Assembly (NCBI GenBank): GCA_964593585.1
Contig: CAZQIZ010000008.1
Span: forward strand, 33,396 to 97,395
Direction: 5' to 3'
DNA: 64,000 nt
From: JACQFV01 sp964593585
GTDB lineage: Bacteria > Zixibacteria > MSB-5A5 > WJJR01
The position numbers were made by a program, and so were the translations under genes. This document shows, piece after piece, positions 18,868-30,757 of the stretch; the stretch's first letter is position 1, and every line of letters begins with the position of its first letter. The notes under the pieces were generated by a model, which did not search any database, had not been told where the DNA came from, and saw nothing but the letters and a program-made list of their open reading frames with translations.

Positions 18868-19061
18868 AAGTATTGCTTCGTCGTCGCCTGCGCCTCCCGC
18901 TTGGCTCCTCCTCGCAACGACGGAGAGGCCTTCACGATGGCCGCGGTGCGGTTCCTACCGCTTTGATAGCGGTCTATTCCATACCTACGTCTAGTACCCC
19001 TCCGTCATTGCGAGGAGGCCCGGTCGGCCTCAGGCGGACCTGGCCGACGAAGCAATCTTTA
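18868..19061. repeat. Head-to-head pair of family-D repeats
   Basis: The 485-base gap between 18797 and 19283 contains two family-D elements in opposite orientation: 18868-18923 (TATTGCTTCGTCG...CTCGCAACGACGG) and 19002-19061 (CCGTCATTGCGAGGAGG...CGACGAAGCAATCTTT). A similar opposed pair is at 40651-40762. No gene or clear promoter is visible in the rest of the gap. Confidence 0.7.
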
Positions 19062-19282
19062 TTGTCCGCCTCCGAACGAGGCACTAGTAAGGTCTTGAAA
19101 TTCATAAGATTATAGTCAGACGATAAAGCGCGGAATTACTTCGCCATCGCCGTCACTTCCTGCCATTCTACAACTATCGACATTTCAACAAGATACCAGA
19201 CTGATCGCGGAGATTTCTCTTGACGGCCAGCACACGCCGCCGTACCGTCTTTCCCATTGTCTGTCTTGCGGTTGTACAAATC

Positions 19283-19720
19283 ATGCGAATCTGTCTGCAA
19301 AGAGTCCGGAGCGGCCGGGTCAAAGTCGACAACGAGGTTGTCGGCGAGATCGAATCCGGCCTGGTCCTGCTGGTCGGCTTCAAAACCGGCGACGATGAGT
19401 CCCAGCTCGAGCCAATGGCGCGACGGATCGCCAATTTGCGCATCTTTGAGGACGACCAGGGAAAGATGAACCTCTCGCTTCTGGATCTCGGATACTCCGT
19501 CTTGGTCGTTTCGCAGTTCACCCTCTATGCCGACACCGAAAAAGGCCGCCGCCCCTCGTTTACCGGGGCGCTGGAACCGGCGCTGGCGGAGAAATATTAC
19601 TTGCGGCTGGTCGAGGTGTTTCGGAGTATGAACCTGAATGTCGCCACCGGGAAGTTCGGCGCGAAAATGCTGGTCGAAATCGCCAACTGGGGCCCGGTGA
19701 CGCTCGTTCTGGACGCGTGA
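19283..19720 (+). CDS. dtd: D-aminoacyl-tRNA deacylase
   Basis: A 145-residue cytoplasmic editing enzyme that removes D-amino acids (and glycine) mischarged on tRNA. The two Dtd signatures are present: SQFTLYAD (SQFTLYGD in most members) and the C-terminal Gly-cisPro motif in NWGPVTLVLD. ATG 19283 (MRICLQRV) is the family-typical start; longer in-frame extension upstream is not conserved in style. The maf gene starts within its stop codon (GTGA overlap), so the two are translationally coupled. Confidence 0.95.
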   Translation: MRICLQRVRSGRVKVDNEVVGEIESGLVLLVGFKTGDDESQLEPMARRIANLRIFEDDQGKMNLSLLDLGYSVLVVSQFTLYADTEKGRRPSFTGALEPALAEKYYLRLVEVFRSMNLNVATGKFGAKMLVEIANWGPVTLVLDA

Positions 19721-20376
19721 AATGGACGCAACGAGACTGGTCGGAACGCCTCGCGTGCGGGCTGTGGGCAGAGGATGCCGCGGCGGCGCGTCTCCGTGCG
19801 CTCTTGGCCGGACAGACGGTGATTCTCGCGTCGGCATCTCCGCGACGGCGCGCGATACTGCGGCAGTGCCGCATCCGCTTCCGCGTCTGGACGCACACGC
19901 TCGACGAGCCCCCGCCGCAGGGTCCCGATTGGCGCGGCTGGGTGCGTCGCTGGGCCTGGCGCAAGGCGGCCGATGCCGCCGCCCATCAGCGCCGCGGACT
20001 GGTGATTGCGGCGGACACCATCGTCGTCCAGGGTCCGTACGGGCTGGGCAAGCCGCGCACACACGCTCAGGCGCGCGCGATGTTGCGTTCACTCTCCGGC
20101 CGGACACATCAGGTCTACACCGGCGTGGCGGTCATCAACGTTACTGCGGCACGGCACGCCGCCGGTTCGGCGGTGTCACACGTTCATTTTCGCCGTCTCT
20201 CGGATCGGGAGATCGCCGGCTACATACGCTCCGGCGAGCCCGCCGATAAGGCCGGCGCGTACGCGATACAAGGGGGAGGGGGACAGTTCGTGGACCGTAT
20301 CGCCGGTCCGCTCGACAACATCATCGGATTGCCGGTGGGTTGCCTGAACGCTGTCCTCGCACGGGTTCTCAGATGA
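19717..20376 (+). CDS. maf: Maf-family nucleotide pyrophosphatase
   Basis: A 219-residue protein with the Maf/Ham1-like motifs ILASASPRR, AADTIVV, SGRTHQVYTGV and DKAGAYAIQGGG. Maf proteins hydrolyse non-canonical or modified NTPs. The N-terminal ~30 residues before ILASASPRR are an extension, so a later start is possible, but GTG 19717 overlaps the dtd stop by 4 bases, a common arrangement. Its own stop overlaps the next start (ATGA). Confidence 0.92.
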   Translation: MKWTQRDWSERLACGLWAEDAAAARLRALLAGQTVILASASPRRRAILRQCRIRFRVWTHTLDEPPPQGPDWRGWVRRWAWRKAADAAAHQRRGLVIAADTIVVQGPYGLGKPRTHAQARAMLRSLSGRTHQVYTGVAVINVTAARHAAGSAVSHVHFRRLSDREIAGYIRSGEPADKAGAYAIQGGGGQFVDRIAGPLDNIIGLPVGCLNAVLARVLR

Positions 20377-21338
20377 CAAACGGCCGCAATGACACAGGCA
20401 GCGCGCCCGAGCCCGGCAACACACCGGGCGCCGGGCGTATCGACATCGCCGCCGGCGAAATCGACATCACCAAAGACCGTCTCGGCGAAATCCTCGCCGC
20501 GCGCCGTCACCAACTCGGCCTCAAGATCGAGGAGATCGCCGAGGACATCAAGATTCGCGCCGAGTACCTCCGCTTTCTCGAGCAGGAGGCCTTCGACAAA
20601 CTGCCCACGCCCGAGTACGGCCGTCTGTTCCTCAAATCCTACGCCGAGCGGCTGGGGCTCAACATCAGCGACATCTATGCCCTCTACGATGTCCATCATC
20701 GTCCGGCCTGGATGCCGCCGGCCCGCACCCGCGTCACGGCGACCGATGCGAGCATGCCCATCGGCCCAACCCCGCGTCTGCCCGCCGCCAAGCCGATCCC
20801 GTCGAAGGTCTGGCTCTATGTCATCTTTGGCATCGTCGCGCTGGCGCTGGTCATCTTCGGCGTGATGAAGCTGGTCGAATCTCGCAAGTCCGCCGACGCC
20901 GCCCCGTCGACGCCCACGTCGTACGTCGGGCAGCGGCCCGTGCGAGAGCCGGAGCCCGCGACAACCGCGCCGGTCGCTACGGCCGCGACCGACACCGCCG
21001 CGACTTCCGACGCAGCCGCCACCGACACCGCCGAGGTCCTTATCCCCGATGTGATGGAATTGACGCTCACCTTCAATGAGCTGACCTGGGTCGAGTTGTT
21101 TGCCGACAACGACAGCATCACTTCGCGCAACTACCAGCCCGGGGAGGTCCTCGCCGCCAAGGGGCTCGACCGGTTCATCCTCTCGCTGGGAAAGACCGAC
21201 GGCGTCGAAGCCTCCGTCAACGGCCGTCCGCTGAAGCCGTTTAGGTCCTGGACCAATCGTCTCAGAAGCCTGCTCATCAACGCCGACTCGATTGCCGCCT
21301 GGATGTTGCCCGTTCCGGCCGGAGGCCCGATTCAGTGA
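20373..21338 (+). CDS. RodZ-like helix-turn-helix membrane protein
   Basis: A 321-residue bitopic protein. A cytoplasmic HTH_25 domain (~33-100; LGEILAARRHQLGLKIEEIA, YLRFLEQEAFDKLPTPEYGR) is followed by a Pro-rich linker, one membrane helix (~146-167) and a Thr/Ala-rich linker. The C-terminal domain resembles DUF4115 (~228-305; LTWVELFADNDSIT...YQPGEVLAAKG). RodZ anchors MreB and helps set rod shape. ATG 20373 overlaps the maf stop. It precedes an unknown gene, smc and ftsY. Confidence 0.88.
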   Translation: MTNGRNDTGSAPEPGNTPGAGRIDIAAGEIDITKDRLGEILAARRHQLGLKIEEIAEDIKIRAEYLRFLEQEAFDKLPTPEYGRLFLKSYAERLGLNISDIYALYDVHHRPAWMPPARTRVTATDASMPIGPTPRLPAAKPIPSKVWLYVIFGIVALALVIFGVMKLVESRKSADAAPSTPTSYVGQRPVREPEPATTAPVATAATDTAATSDAAATDTAEVLIPDVMELTLTFNELTWVELFADNDSITSRNYQPGEVLAAKGLDRFILSLGKTDGVEASVNGRPLKPFRSWTNRLRSLLINADSIAAWMLPVPAGGPIQ

Positions 21339-21345
21339 GGTCACG

Positions 21346-21903
21346 ATGATCAAAGAGTGGCTGATCAAGTGGTGGGCCAACAAGTGCGACGATGCCGAGT
21401 TCACCTTTCCCGCCGCCCTGCGGTCGGCCCGGCGCATTCTCGTCCTCATGCCCCTCGACCTGGAGGAGCTGCACCAGTCCGAGTTTTTCCTCTCGCGGCT
21501 TCCGCAGGCCTTCCCCGGCGCCAAGGTCACGCTGTTGTATCCGCCGAAGAGTCTGGCGCCGCGCTTCTACAACCCCTATGGCTTCACCGCGCTGGTGCCC
21601 GAGGCGTCGCATGTCGGCCCCTTCGGCATGCCCAAGCGTAAGTTCCTCGACCAATTATTCGAACAGCCCTTCGATGTGATGATCGCGCTCAACCGGCAGC
21701 CGACGGTCTTCTTCGCCGGCGTGGCGATGAGTTCGCACACGCCCGCCCGCATCGGTCTGCCCGGCGGCATGGGACGTCCCTTCGTCACCATCGAATTGCG
21801 CCATGGCCGCGAGGCGGCCGACACCAAAACCGAGTACATCCTGTTCGTGGAAATGCTGCGCAAACTCGCCGCCCCGCCGCCGGCGGCCGCGCCCACGGCC
21901 TGA
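21346..21903 (+). CDS. Conserved-looking hypothetical protein upstream of smc
   Basis: A 185-residue soluble protein with no signal peptide or membrane helix. It has an alternating beta/alpha pattern (ARRILVLMPLD, AKVTLLYPP, PFDVMIALNRQPTVFFAGVA) and ends in an Ala/Pro tail. By eye it recalls the N-terminal Rossmann half of heptosyltransferase-like proteins and the DUF6913 family (GMPKRKFLDQLFEQPFDVMIALN). I cannot confirm either. It is 7 bases after the rodZ-like gene and 24 bases before smc, so it is probably co-transcribed with both. Confidence 0.75.
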   Translation: MIKEWLIKWWANKCDDAEFTFPAALRSARRILVLMPLDLEELHQSEFFLSRLPQAFPGAKVTLLYPPKSLAPRFYNPYGFTALVPEASHVGPFGMPKRKFLDQLFEQPFDVMIALNRQPTVFFAGVAMSSHTPARIGLPGGMGRPFVTIELRHGREAADTKTEYILFVEMLRKLAAPPPAAAPTA

Positions 21904-21927
21904 CGATCGTCGCTTGAGGATGACCGC

Positions 21928-25524
<3,597 letters not shown>

Positions 25525-25562
25525 GCGCCATCATCGCATCACCGCGACGTCGCGCATTCGCC

Positions 25563-25720
25563 GGACAAGGGGCTTCCAGCCCCTTGCAACCATGCGACGC
25601 AGGCGGGAGGGCGGTCCGCCGCGGCGGAGAGTCTGCCCGTTTGCATCCCGACCACCCGTCGTGCACGAATGTCAGAAGTACCGGGAGGGCGAGGCTTCCG
25701 CCGAGCCTGCTCTTTCTGCT
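25563..25720. repeat. Family A and C palindromes between smc and ftsY
   Basis: The 345-base gap holds a family-A element (CAAGGGGCT-TCC-AGCCCCTTG, 25566-25586) and two family-C elements. The latter are at ~25603-25640 and ~25681-25715 (GGGAGGGCGAGGCTTCCGCC...CCTGCTCTTT). No gene is recognised in the gap. Confidence 0.8.
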
Positions 25721-25869
25721 GCGCCACCGAAGTCATGCTCAGATGCAGTGGAGACCCTCGAAGCACACAAGTGTCGCTGAATGCCCTGCCCGCGTGAATC
25801 GCAGTCGCGGCTATCGCCCCTTGTGTGACGCCCCGGGACGCAATATCCTTGCCCTTCGCGGAGGACATC

Positions 25870-26790
25870 GTGCGTTCCTTTTTTCAGAAACTCAAAGACG
25901 GCCTTTCCAAGACTCACAAGAACCTCACCGACAAGATCAAGGAATCGATCGGCCTCCAGCCGAAGTTCGATCCGGCGCTCTTCGATGATCTCGAGGCGGC
26001 CCTGATCGCCGCCGATTGCGGCCTCGACCTGGCCGTCGAACTGACCGAGACCACCCGCGAGACCTGCAAGCGCGACAACATCGGCGACTCCGATGGCGTG
26101 ATTGCCCGTCTCAAGCAGGCGATGGCCGATGTCCTGCGCCACAGCGACCGTCCGACATCCCCGGCGGTCGGGCGGCCGAACGTGACCGTCTTCGTCGGCG
26201 TCAACGGCGCGGGGAAGACCACCTCGATCGGCAAGATCGGCTGCCACCATGCCCGCGCCGGACGCTCCGTCATCTTCGCCGCCGCCGACACCTTTCGCGC
26301 CGCTGCCGGCGAACAGCTGGAGATCTGGGCTGAACGCGCCGGCGCGCAGATCGTGACATCGCAGCATGGCGCCGATCCGGCCGCGGTCGCCTATGATGCC
26401 GTCGTCGCCGCCAAGGCGCGCGGCATCGATGTCGTGTTGATCGACACCGCCGGACGCCTCCAGACCAAGTCGAACCTGATGGCCGAACTGGCCAAGGTGC
26501 GCCGCTCGGTCGACAAGGCGCTGGGCAACGATTCGCCCAAACCGGAGGTCCTCTTGGTGATGGATGCGACCACCGGGCAAAACGGCCTCTCTCAGGCGCA
26601 GGAATTCACCAAGGCCGTCGGCGTCGATGGCATCGTGCTCACCAAACTCGACGGCACCGCCAAAGGCGGCATCGTGCTGGCCATCGCCCACACACTGAAG
26701 ATTCCCGTCGCCTGGGTCGGTGTCGGCGAGGGAATGGATGACCTCGAGACCTTTGACCCCGACGAGTTCATCGAAGCTCTCTTTGCCTGA
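25870..26790 (+). CDS. ftsY: Signal recognition particle receptor FtsY
   Basis: A 306-residue SRP GTPase (NG domains) that docks ribosome-SRP complexes at the inner membrane. Motifs: G1 GVNGAGKTTSIGKI (~111), the AADTFRAAA segment, DTAGR (~192) and TKLDGTAKGG (~257). GTG 25870 is chosen because GGAGGA lies just upstream and the product starts with the family-typical amphipathic helix (MRSFFQKLKDGLSKTH). The long acidic N-terminal A domain of enterobacterial FtsY is absent, as in many phyla. Confidence 0.96.
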   Translation: MRSFFQKLKDGLSKTHKNLTDKIKESIGLQPKFDPALFDDLEAALIAADCGLDLAVELTETTRETCKRDNIGDSDGVIARLKQAMADVLRHSDRPTSPAVGRPNVTVFVGVNGAGKTTSIGKIGCHHARAGRSVIFAAADTFRAAAGEQLEIWAERAGAQIVTSQHGADPAAVAYDAVVAAKARGIDVVLIDTAGRLQTKSNLMAELAKVRRSVDKALGNDSPKPEVLLVMDATTGQNGLSQAQEFTKAVGVDGIVLTKLDGTAKGGIVLAIAHTLKIPVAWVGVGEGMDDLETFDPDEFIEALFA

Positions 26791-26802
26791 CAAACCCCAC
26801 CG

Positions 26803-26829
26803 GGACAAGGGGCTTTCAGCCCCTTGACG
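26803..26829. repeat. Family-A palindrome between ftsY and rlmH
   Basis: CAAGGGGCT-TTC-AGCCCCTTG (26806-26826) occupies most of the 53-base gap, so it lies within the probable ftsY-rlmH transcript. Confidence 0.85.
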
Positions 26830-26843
26830 TCCACCGAGCACCC

Positions 26844-27314
26844 ATGCGTCTGACCGTCATCGCCATCGGCAAACCCCGCGCCCCTTGGGCAAGCGCGGCG
26901 CTGGAGCACTACACCAAGTTCCTTTCTAAGTACACCGACGTACGCTTCGCTTGGCTCAAACCCGCGCCGGCCTCGCTGGGCGCTTTCCAGGCGCTTCTCC
27001 GCCAGGAAGGCGATCGGCTGCTGACTCAACTGGCAGGGGCCTCCGGATTCAAGATCGTCTGCGACAAGGCAGGGAAGACCTTCGACTCCGAGACCTTTGC
27101 CCGACGGTTGGAGAAGGGCATGGACGCGCACGGCGGGCAAGCGGCGATTGTCATCGGCGGCGCCTGGGGGCTGGATCCCCGGGTGCGGGATGCCGCCCAT
27201 CTGGTCTGGTCATTCGGCCCGCTGACCCTACCGCACGAACTGGCACTGGTCACTGCCTGCGAACAGACCGCCCGCGCCCTGTCAATCTTGCGCGGCGAGG
27301 GCTATCATAAGTAG
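26844..27314 (+). CDS. rlmH: 23S rRNA (pseudouridine-1915 N3) methyltransferase RlmH
   Basis: A 156-residue SPOUT-class methyltransferase acting on helix 69 of 23S rRNA in assembled ribosomes. Family marks are the N-terminal MRLTVIAIGKPR, the knotted SAM site VIGGAWGLDP, SFGPLTLPHELAL and the C-terminal GYHK (usually PYHK). Normal length and complete. Confidence 0.96.
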   Translation: MRLTVIAIGKPRAPWASAALEHYTKFLSKYTDVRFAWLKPAPASLGAFQALLRQEGDRLLTQLAGASGFKIVCDKAGKTFDSETFARRLEKGMDAHGGQAAIVIGGAWGLDPRVRDAAHLVWSFGPLTLPHELALVTACEQTARALSILRGEGYHK

Positions 27315-27334
27315 TAATTGTCCTGGCATCTCGT

Positions 27335-27349
27335 TGTCGGATAATGACA
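27335..27349. promoter_or_regulatory. TGTCGGATAATGACA palindrome upstream of barrel gene
   Basis: TGTC-N7-GACA inverted repeat about 100 bases before the barrel gene. A near-identical 15-base element (TGTCGAATAATGACA) lies 123 bases upstream of the hexad-repeat protein gene at 60970. Two occurrences in front of two exported-protein genes suggest a shared operator, but this rests on two sites only. Confidence 0.4.
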
Positions 27350-27450
27350 TAACTTTAACCGTCGATATTTATCGCCCCGCCCGCTCGCGGCGATTGTTTT
27401 GACAGGCCAGTGGTAGGAGTCAACCAAGGCAACACATCCAAGGAGGGTGC

Positions 27451-28128
27451 ATGCGTAAAGTGATCGTTCTGACTTCCGTGCTGATGGTCGCCCTGCTTTT
27501 CAGCAGCGCCGCCCAGGCGGAAATCCTCGGCAAGTTCGCCGTCTCGCCGTACGCCGGCGTGGTCATCCCGATCGGCGATGCGGCCGATACCGACCCGGAC
27601 AATGAAAAGGCGCTTGGCGCCAAGACCGGCCTCGGCTTTGGCGCGATGGCCGAGTATGGTCTGACCGAAAACGTCATGGTCGGCGGGCGCTTCGGCTACA
27701 ACATGTTCGGCTTCGACGAAGACTTGGACATCTTCGAAGGCGCGGAACTGGACAGCCCCAACTGGACCGTGATGGAATTCGGCGCTTATGTGAAACTGCT
27801 GCTGTCCGCCGGCAGCAACACCCGTCCCTACTTCAAGGCCGGAGTCAACGCCGGCAAGGCCAAGTTTAAAGCCGATGAAGCAGAAGCCGGGGAAATCGAA
27901 CTCGACGTGGCTTCTGCGCTCGGTCTTGAAGGCGGCGTCGGCGTCCTGCACATGTTTTCCGAGAATATGGGCGGATTTGTCGAGGGCTCCTTCAATCACC
28001 TCATGACCGATGGCAAGGACGCCGAAATCCTCGTGGACGGCGACACCTTCCTCGAAGGTGAAGCCGAGGGCAACGTGCAGTGGATCGCTCTCCGCGCTGG
28101 CGTCACCTTCTTCTTCGGCGGCAATTAG
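27451..28128 (+). CDS. Outer-membrane beta-barrel protein, tandem copy 1
   Basis: A 225-residue exported protein. The signal peptide ends at AQA (residue 23). It is followed by amphipathic beta strands (FAVSPYAGVVIPIGD, TRPYFKAGVNAGKAKF, VQWIALRAGVTFFFGG) ending in an aromatic-rich C-terminus, as in OmpW/OmpX-like 8-strand barrels. Strong AAGGAGG upstream of ATG 27451. A paralogue follows at 28288, and each gene has its own terminator. Specific function unknown. Confidence 0.82.
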   Translation: MRKVIVLTSVLMVALLFSSAAQAEILGKFAVSPYAGVVIPIGDAADTDPDNEKALGAKTGLGFGAMAEYGLTENVMVGGRFGYNMFGFDEDLDIFEGAELDSPNWTVMEFGAYVKLLLSAGSNTRPYFKAGVNAGKAKFKADEAEAGEIELDVASALGLEGGVGVLHMFSENMGGFVEGSFNHLMTDGKDAEILVDGDTFLEGEAEGNVQWIALRAGVTFFFGGN

Positions 28129-28157
28129 TCCGTTCCACCACAAAGTTCGATACAATC

Positions 28158-28191
28158 AGGCCGGGGCATCCGCTCCGGCCTGGTGCTTTTT
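28158..28191 (+). terminator. Terminator after barrel copy 1
   Basis: 10-bp stem AGGCCGGGGC/GCTCCGGCCT (one G-U pair), loop ATCC, followed by GGTGCTTTTT, 30 bases after the stop. Confidence 0.85.
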
Positions 28192-28287
28192 CGACCGATT
28201 CGATTTACCGCTCGCCATCCGTCGCCCGAATGACTATGTTTGCGGTCGTCTTTCAGTCGCGGTCCCACAACACAACCCGGAGGCACT

Positions 28288-28971
28288 ATGCGCCGACTCA
28301 CGTTGTCCGTTGTCACGCTGGCTGTGATCGTCTGCTGCGCCGTTCCCGCGTCCGCCTTCGACGCGTACCATCGCTTCTTCCTTTCGGCCGGCGGCGGTGT
28401 GGCCATCCCGATCGGCGACTTCGCCGATGACGATCTGGCCAATCCCAAGGCCGGCGGCGCCAAGACCGGCTTCGACTTCGGACTGTCGCTCGAGTATGGC
28501 GTCACAGAGACATTCCTGGTCGGCGGACGCTTCGCCTTCAACCGCTTTGACGTAAAGTCGGAGATGCTCGGTGAGATCGCGCCCGGCCTCGAGGCCCACT
28601 GGACTGTTACCGAGATCTTCGGCCTCTACGGCAAGTTCCTGGCGATGCCCGGCGCGGCGACCCGTCCCTATGGGCGCGCCGGCGCCTTTCTCGGCAAACC
28701 CGAATTGACCTTCGACAGCGGCGACGAGATTTGGTCGGGTGAATACGATGTCTCGCTGGGAATCGACGCGGCCATCGGCGTCACGCACATGCTCAGCCAT
28801 CGCATCGGCTTCGGATTCGAGGCGCGTTTCACCCACCTGTTCACCAGTGACTCCGAGTCCGGTGACGAAGCGGAACCCCTGGCGCGCACCGCCGGTCCAT
28901 CCGGTGTACGCGACCCCGGCGGCAACGTCAGCCTGATCGATCTTGCCGCGTTCGTCGACTATTCGTTCTAA
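28288..28971 (+). CDS. Outer-membrane beta-barrel protein, tandem copy 2
   Basis: A 227-residue exported protein. The signal peptide ends at ASA (23). It shares the layout and several segments with the preceding gene (GVAIPIGDFADDD..., GAKTGFDFGLSLEYGVTETFLVGGRFAFN, TRPYGRAGAFLGK) and ends in FVDYSF, a typical barrel C-terminus with terminal Phe. ATG 28288 follows GGAGG. This is a tandem duplicate that has diverged considerably; a different ligand is possible. Confidence 0.82.
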   Translation: MRRLTLSVVTLAVIVCCAVPASAFDAYHRFFLSAGGGVAIPIGDFADDDLANPKAGGAKTGFDFGLSLEYGVTETFLVGGRFAFNRFDVKSEMLGEIAPGLEAHWTVTEIFGLYGKFLAMPGAATRPYGRAGAFLGKPELTFDSGDEIWSGEYDVSLGIDAAIGVTHMLSHRIGFGFEARFTHLFTSDSESGDEAEPLARTAGPSGVRDPGGNVSLIDLAAFVDYSF

Positions 28972-29007
28972 GGAAGGTCCGAACCTGGCTCAGCGTTCAA
29001 GATTGTC

Positions 29008-29045
29008 ATCCCGATCCGCCGCAGGCGGAGAGGGATCTGCTTTTC
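29008..29045 (+). terminator. Hairpin with T tract after barrel copy 2
   Basis: Imperfect 13-bp stem (ATCCCGATCCGCC/GGCGGAGAGGGAT, two mismatches) followed by CTGCTTTTCTC. The outer part (GTCATCCCGA...AGGGATCT) is also a common dispersed repeat type, so it may be a repeat acting as a terminator. Confidence 0.6.
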
Positions 29046-29099
29046 TCGCTGTCCGGTAACAGCCGCGACAACAGCGATCTGTCACCCGCGTATCTGCCC

Positions 29100-30131
29100 T
29101 CAACCCGCCGCGGAGAACAGGCGGCTTTTGCGCAATTGCCGCCACCACACCGACAACAGCGCGGCAATCAGCGCCGCCAGTCCCGCCCAGTGCCAGATGC
29201 CGATGCGCTCATCCGCCGCAACCGACGCGATCCGGGGTGTCCAGTCCCACGAACCCATCGTCGCATCGACCAAAACGCCCAAAAGCACCGCCGTGACCAT
29301 CATCCCTGCCAGATAGACCGTCGCGGTCCGTGCCCCCAATTCGCGCACGATGACCGCAAACGACGCCGCGTTTGTCGCCGGCCCCACCAGCAGGAAGACC
29401 AGCGCCGCCCCGGGGCTCATTCCCTTGGCGAGGAAGACCGCCGCGATCGGCGTCGACGCCGACGCGCAGATGTAAAGCGGGACACCCACGACCACACCCA
29501 TGACCATCTGCGCATACGATCCGATGCGTTCAAACCAATTGTCGGGGATGATCACCGCCAGCACTCCCGACAACACAATCCCCACAACCAGCCAGTTGGC
29601 GATGTCGGGCAGAAAATCCTTAATCACATAGTCGAACGATCCCCGCAGCCGCGTTCCCCACGAAGAATCGGTCCATTCAGTCCCATTGGTCCTATCCGCT
29701 TCCAATGCCGGTTTCCGCGGTGCAAACCGCTCCACTGCCAGCCCCGTGGCGATGGCCGTGACCAGCGCCGCGACGGGCCGCACCACGGTCATCAGCGGAT
29801 TGATCAACGCCCAGGTCACTGCGATTGAGTCCGGCCCGGTCTCGGGCTCCGATACCAGAAACGAGACCGTTGCCCCGTCGGAAGCGCCGCTGCGACGCAT
29901 CGTCATCGCCACCGGCACCACGCCGCATGAGCACAAGGGAAGAGGAATCCCTGCCAACGCCCCCTTGATGATCGAGCCGATCCCGCGCCGTCCTAGCCAG
30001 CGCATGATCTGCCCCTTCGGAAACGCCGCATAGATCAACACCGCCGCGATCAGCCCCAGCACGATATAGGGCGCCATCTCCAGCGCAATCCGCCCGGTTG
30101 CCACCGCCGCTTGTGTCAGCCAGTCAACCAT
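29100..30131 (-). CDS. SO_0444-type Cu/Zn efflux permease
   Basis: A 343-residue polytopic inner-membrane protein of the DUF318/ArsP-like permease superfamily. The cysteine motif GIPLPLCSCGVVPVA and the second-half motif VPLYICASASTPIAAVFLAKGM are characteristic, and about 8-10 membrane helices are visible. Start: ATG 30131 (MVDWLTQAA), with GTG 30140 possible. A TTG further upstream (30176) lies inside the operator palindrome and is rejected. The neighbouring ArsR-family gene and the operator indicate metal-induced expression. Export of divalent or monovalent soft metals is inferred from the family. Confidence 0.88.
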   Translation of the reverse strand: MVDWLTQAAVATGRIALEMAPYIVLGLIAAVLIYAAFPKGQIMRWLGRRGIGSIIKGALAGIPLPLCSCGVVPVAMTMRRSGASDGATVSFLVSEPETGPDSIAVTWALINPLMTVVRPVAALVTAIATGLAVERFAPRKPALEADRTNGTEWTDSSWGTRLRGSFDYVIKDFLPDIANWLVVGIVLSGVLAVIIPDNWFERIGSYAQMVMGVVVGVPLYICASASTPIAAVFLAKGMSPGAALVFLLVGPATNAASFAVIVRELGARTATVYLAGMMVTAVLLGVLVDATMGSWDWTPRIASVAADERIGIWHWAGLAALIAALLSVWWRQLRKSRLFSAAG

Positions 30132-30166
30132 GACTCTCACAAGTAATACGATAAAGTCAATCGCAC

Positions 30167-30186
30167 ATTTGAACAAGTGTTCAAAT
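30167..30186. promoter_or_regulatory. ArsR/SmtB-type operator
   Basis: A perfect 20-base palindrome, ATTTGAACA-AG-TGTTCAAAT, matches the TGAACA...TGTTCA core of SmtB/ArsR-family operators. It lies 36 bases upstream of the permease start and about 76 bases beyond the end of the ArsR-family gene, so repressor binding would block permease transcription. Confidence 0.85.
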
Positions 30187-30235
30187 GACTGCCAATGCCG
30201 TCACGTTGCCTGACATCGGCTCACCCCCATCCGCG

Positions 30236-30262
30236 GGACAAGGGGCTTTCAGCCCCTTGTAT
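30236..30262. repeat. Family-A palindrome at the 3' end of the ArsR gene
   Basis: CAAGGGGCT-TTC-AGCCCCTTG at 30239-30259, ending just before the ArsR stop codon (the gene is read from the minus strand). It may serve as the 3' hairpin of that transcript. Confidence 0.85.
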
Positions 30263-30648
30263 CACCCATGCCGCACATGCTCCAGCCCCAGCGCAAACAG
30301 CGCCCGCACATGCTCATCGTCGATGGAGTAGTAGGCCATCTTCCCCTCGCGGCGGTACTTCACCAGACGCAACGCGCGCAGCGTTCGCAACTGGTGCGAC
30401 ACCGCCGAGACGCTGCTACCCAGCACCTGCGCCAGGTCGCAGACACACAGCTCGCCGGTGAACAGCGCCTGGATGATCTTGATCCGTGTCGGATGCGCCA
30501 CGCATTGAAAGATCGATGACATCCGCTCGATCTCGTCGGCGGGCAGCATCAACTTCCGCGCCGCCGCCACCTTCTTCGGATCAAACGAGTCGATTTCGCA
30601 GCGGTCGTTGGGGCCGTCCGGGCCGGGCGTTCGTGACTTGGCTGGCAT
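30262..30648 (-). CDS. ArsR/SmtB-family metal-sensing repressor
   Basis: A 128-residue winged-helix dimeric repressor. Two potential metal sites are visible. The alpha3 site is ELCVCDL in the recognition region (the ArsR/CadC Cys-x-Cys motif). The alpha5 site near the C-terminus, DEHVRALFALGLEHVRH, has Asp-x-His-x10-His-x2-His, the spacing of the SmtB/CzrA zinc site with His in place of the last Glu. ATG 30648 (MPAKSRT) is chosen; upstream codons lack a ribosome-binding site. It is transcribed toward the permease, whose promoter carries a matching operator. Confidence 0.92.
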   Translation of the reverse strand: MPAKSRTPGPDGPNDRCEIDSFDPKKVAAARKLMLPADEIERMSSIFQCVAHPTRIKIIQALFTGELCVCDLAQVLGSSVSAVSHQLRTLRALRLVKYRREGKMAYYSIDDEHVRALFALGLEHVRHG

Positions 30649-30757
30649 GCGGCCAATATAACCCGATCGCCGCCGCGATGCCGCGCCAAACCGGCCCCCC
30701 GCCACGTTGCCCATCTGCGCCCATGCATCCGTGCGCGGATTCGGTTATCATTGTCCC

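Noticed and set aside
30132..30176. Earlier TTG start for the Cu/Zn permease
   Set aside because: It would place the start codon inside the ArsR-type operator palindrome, and the added residues show no family likeness.
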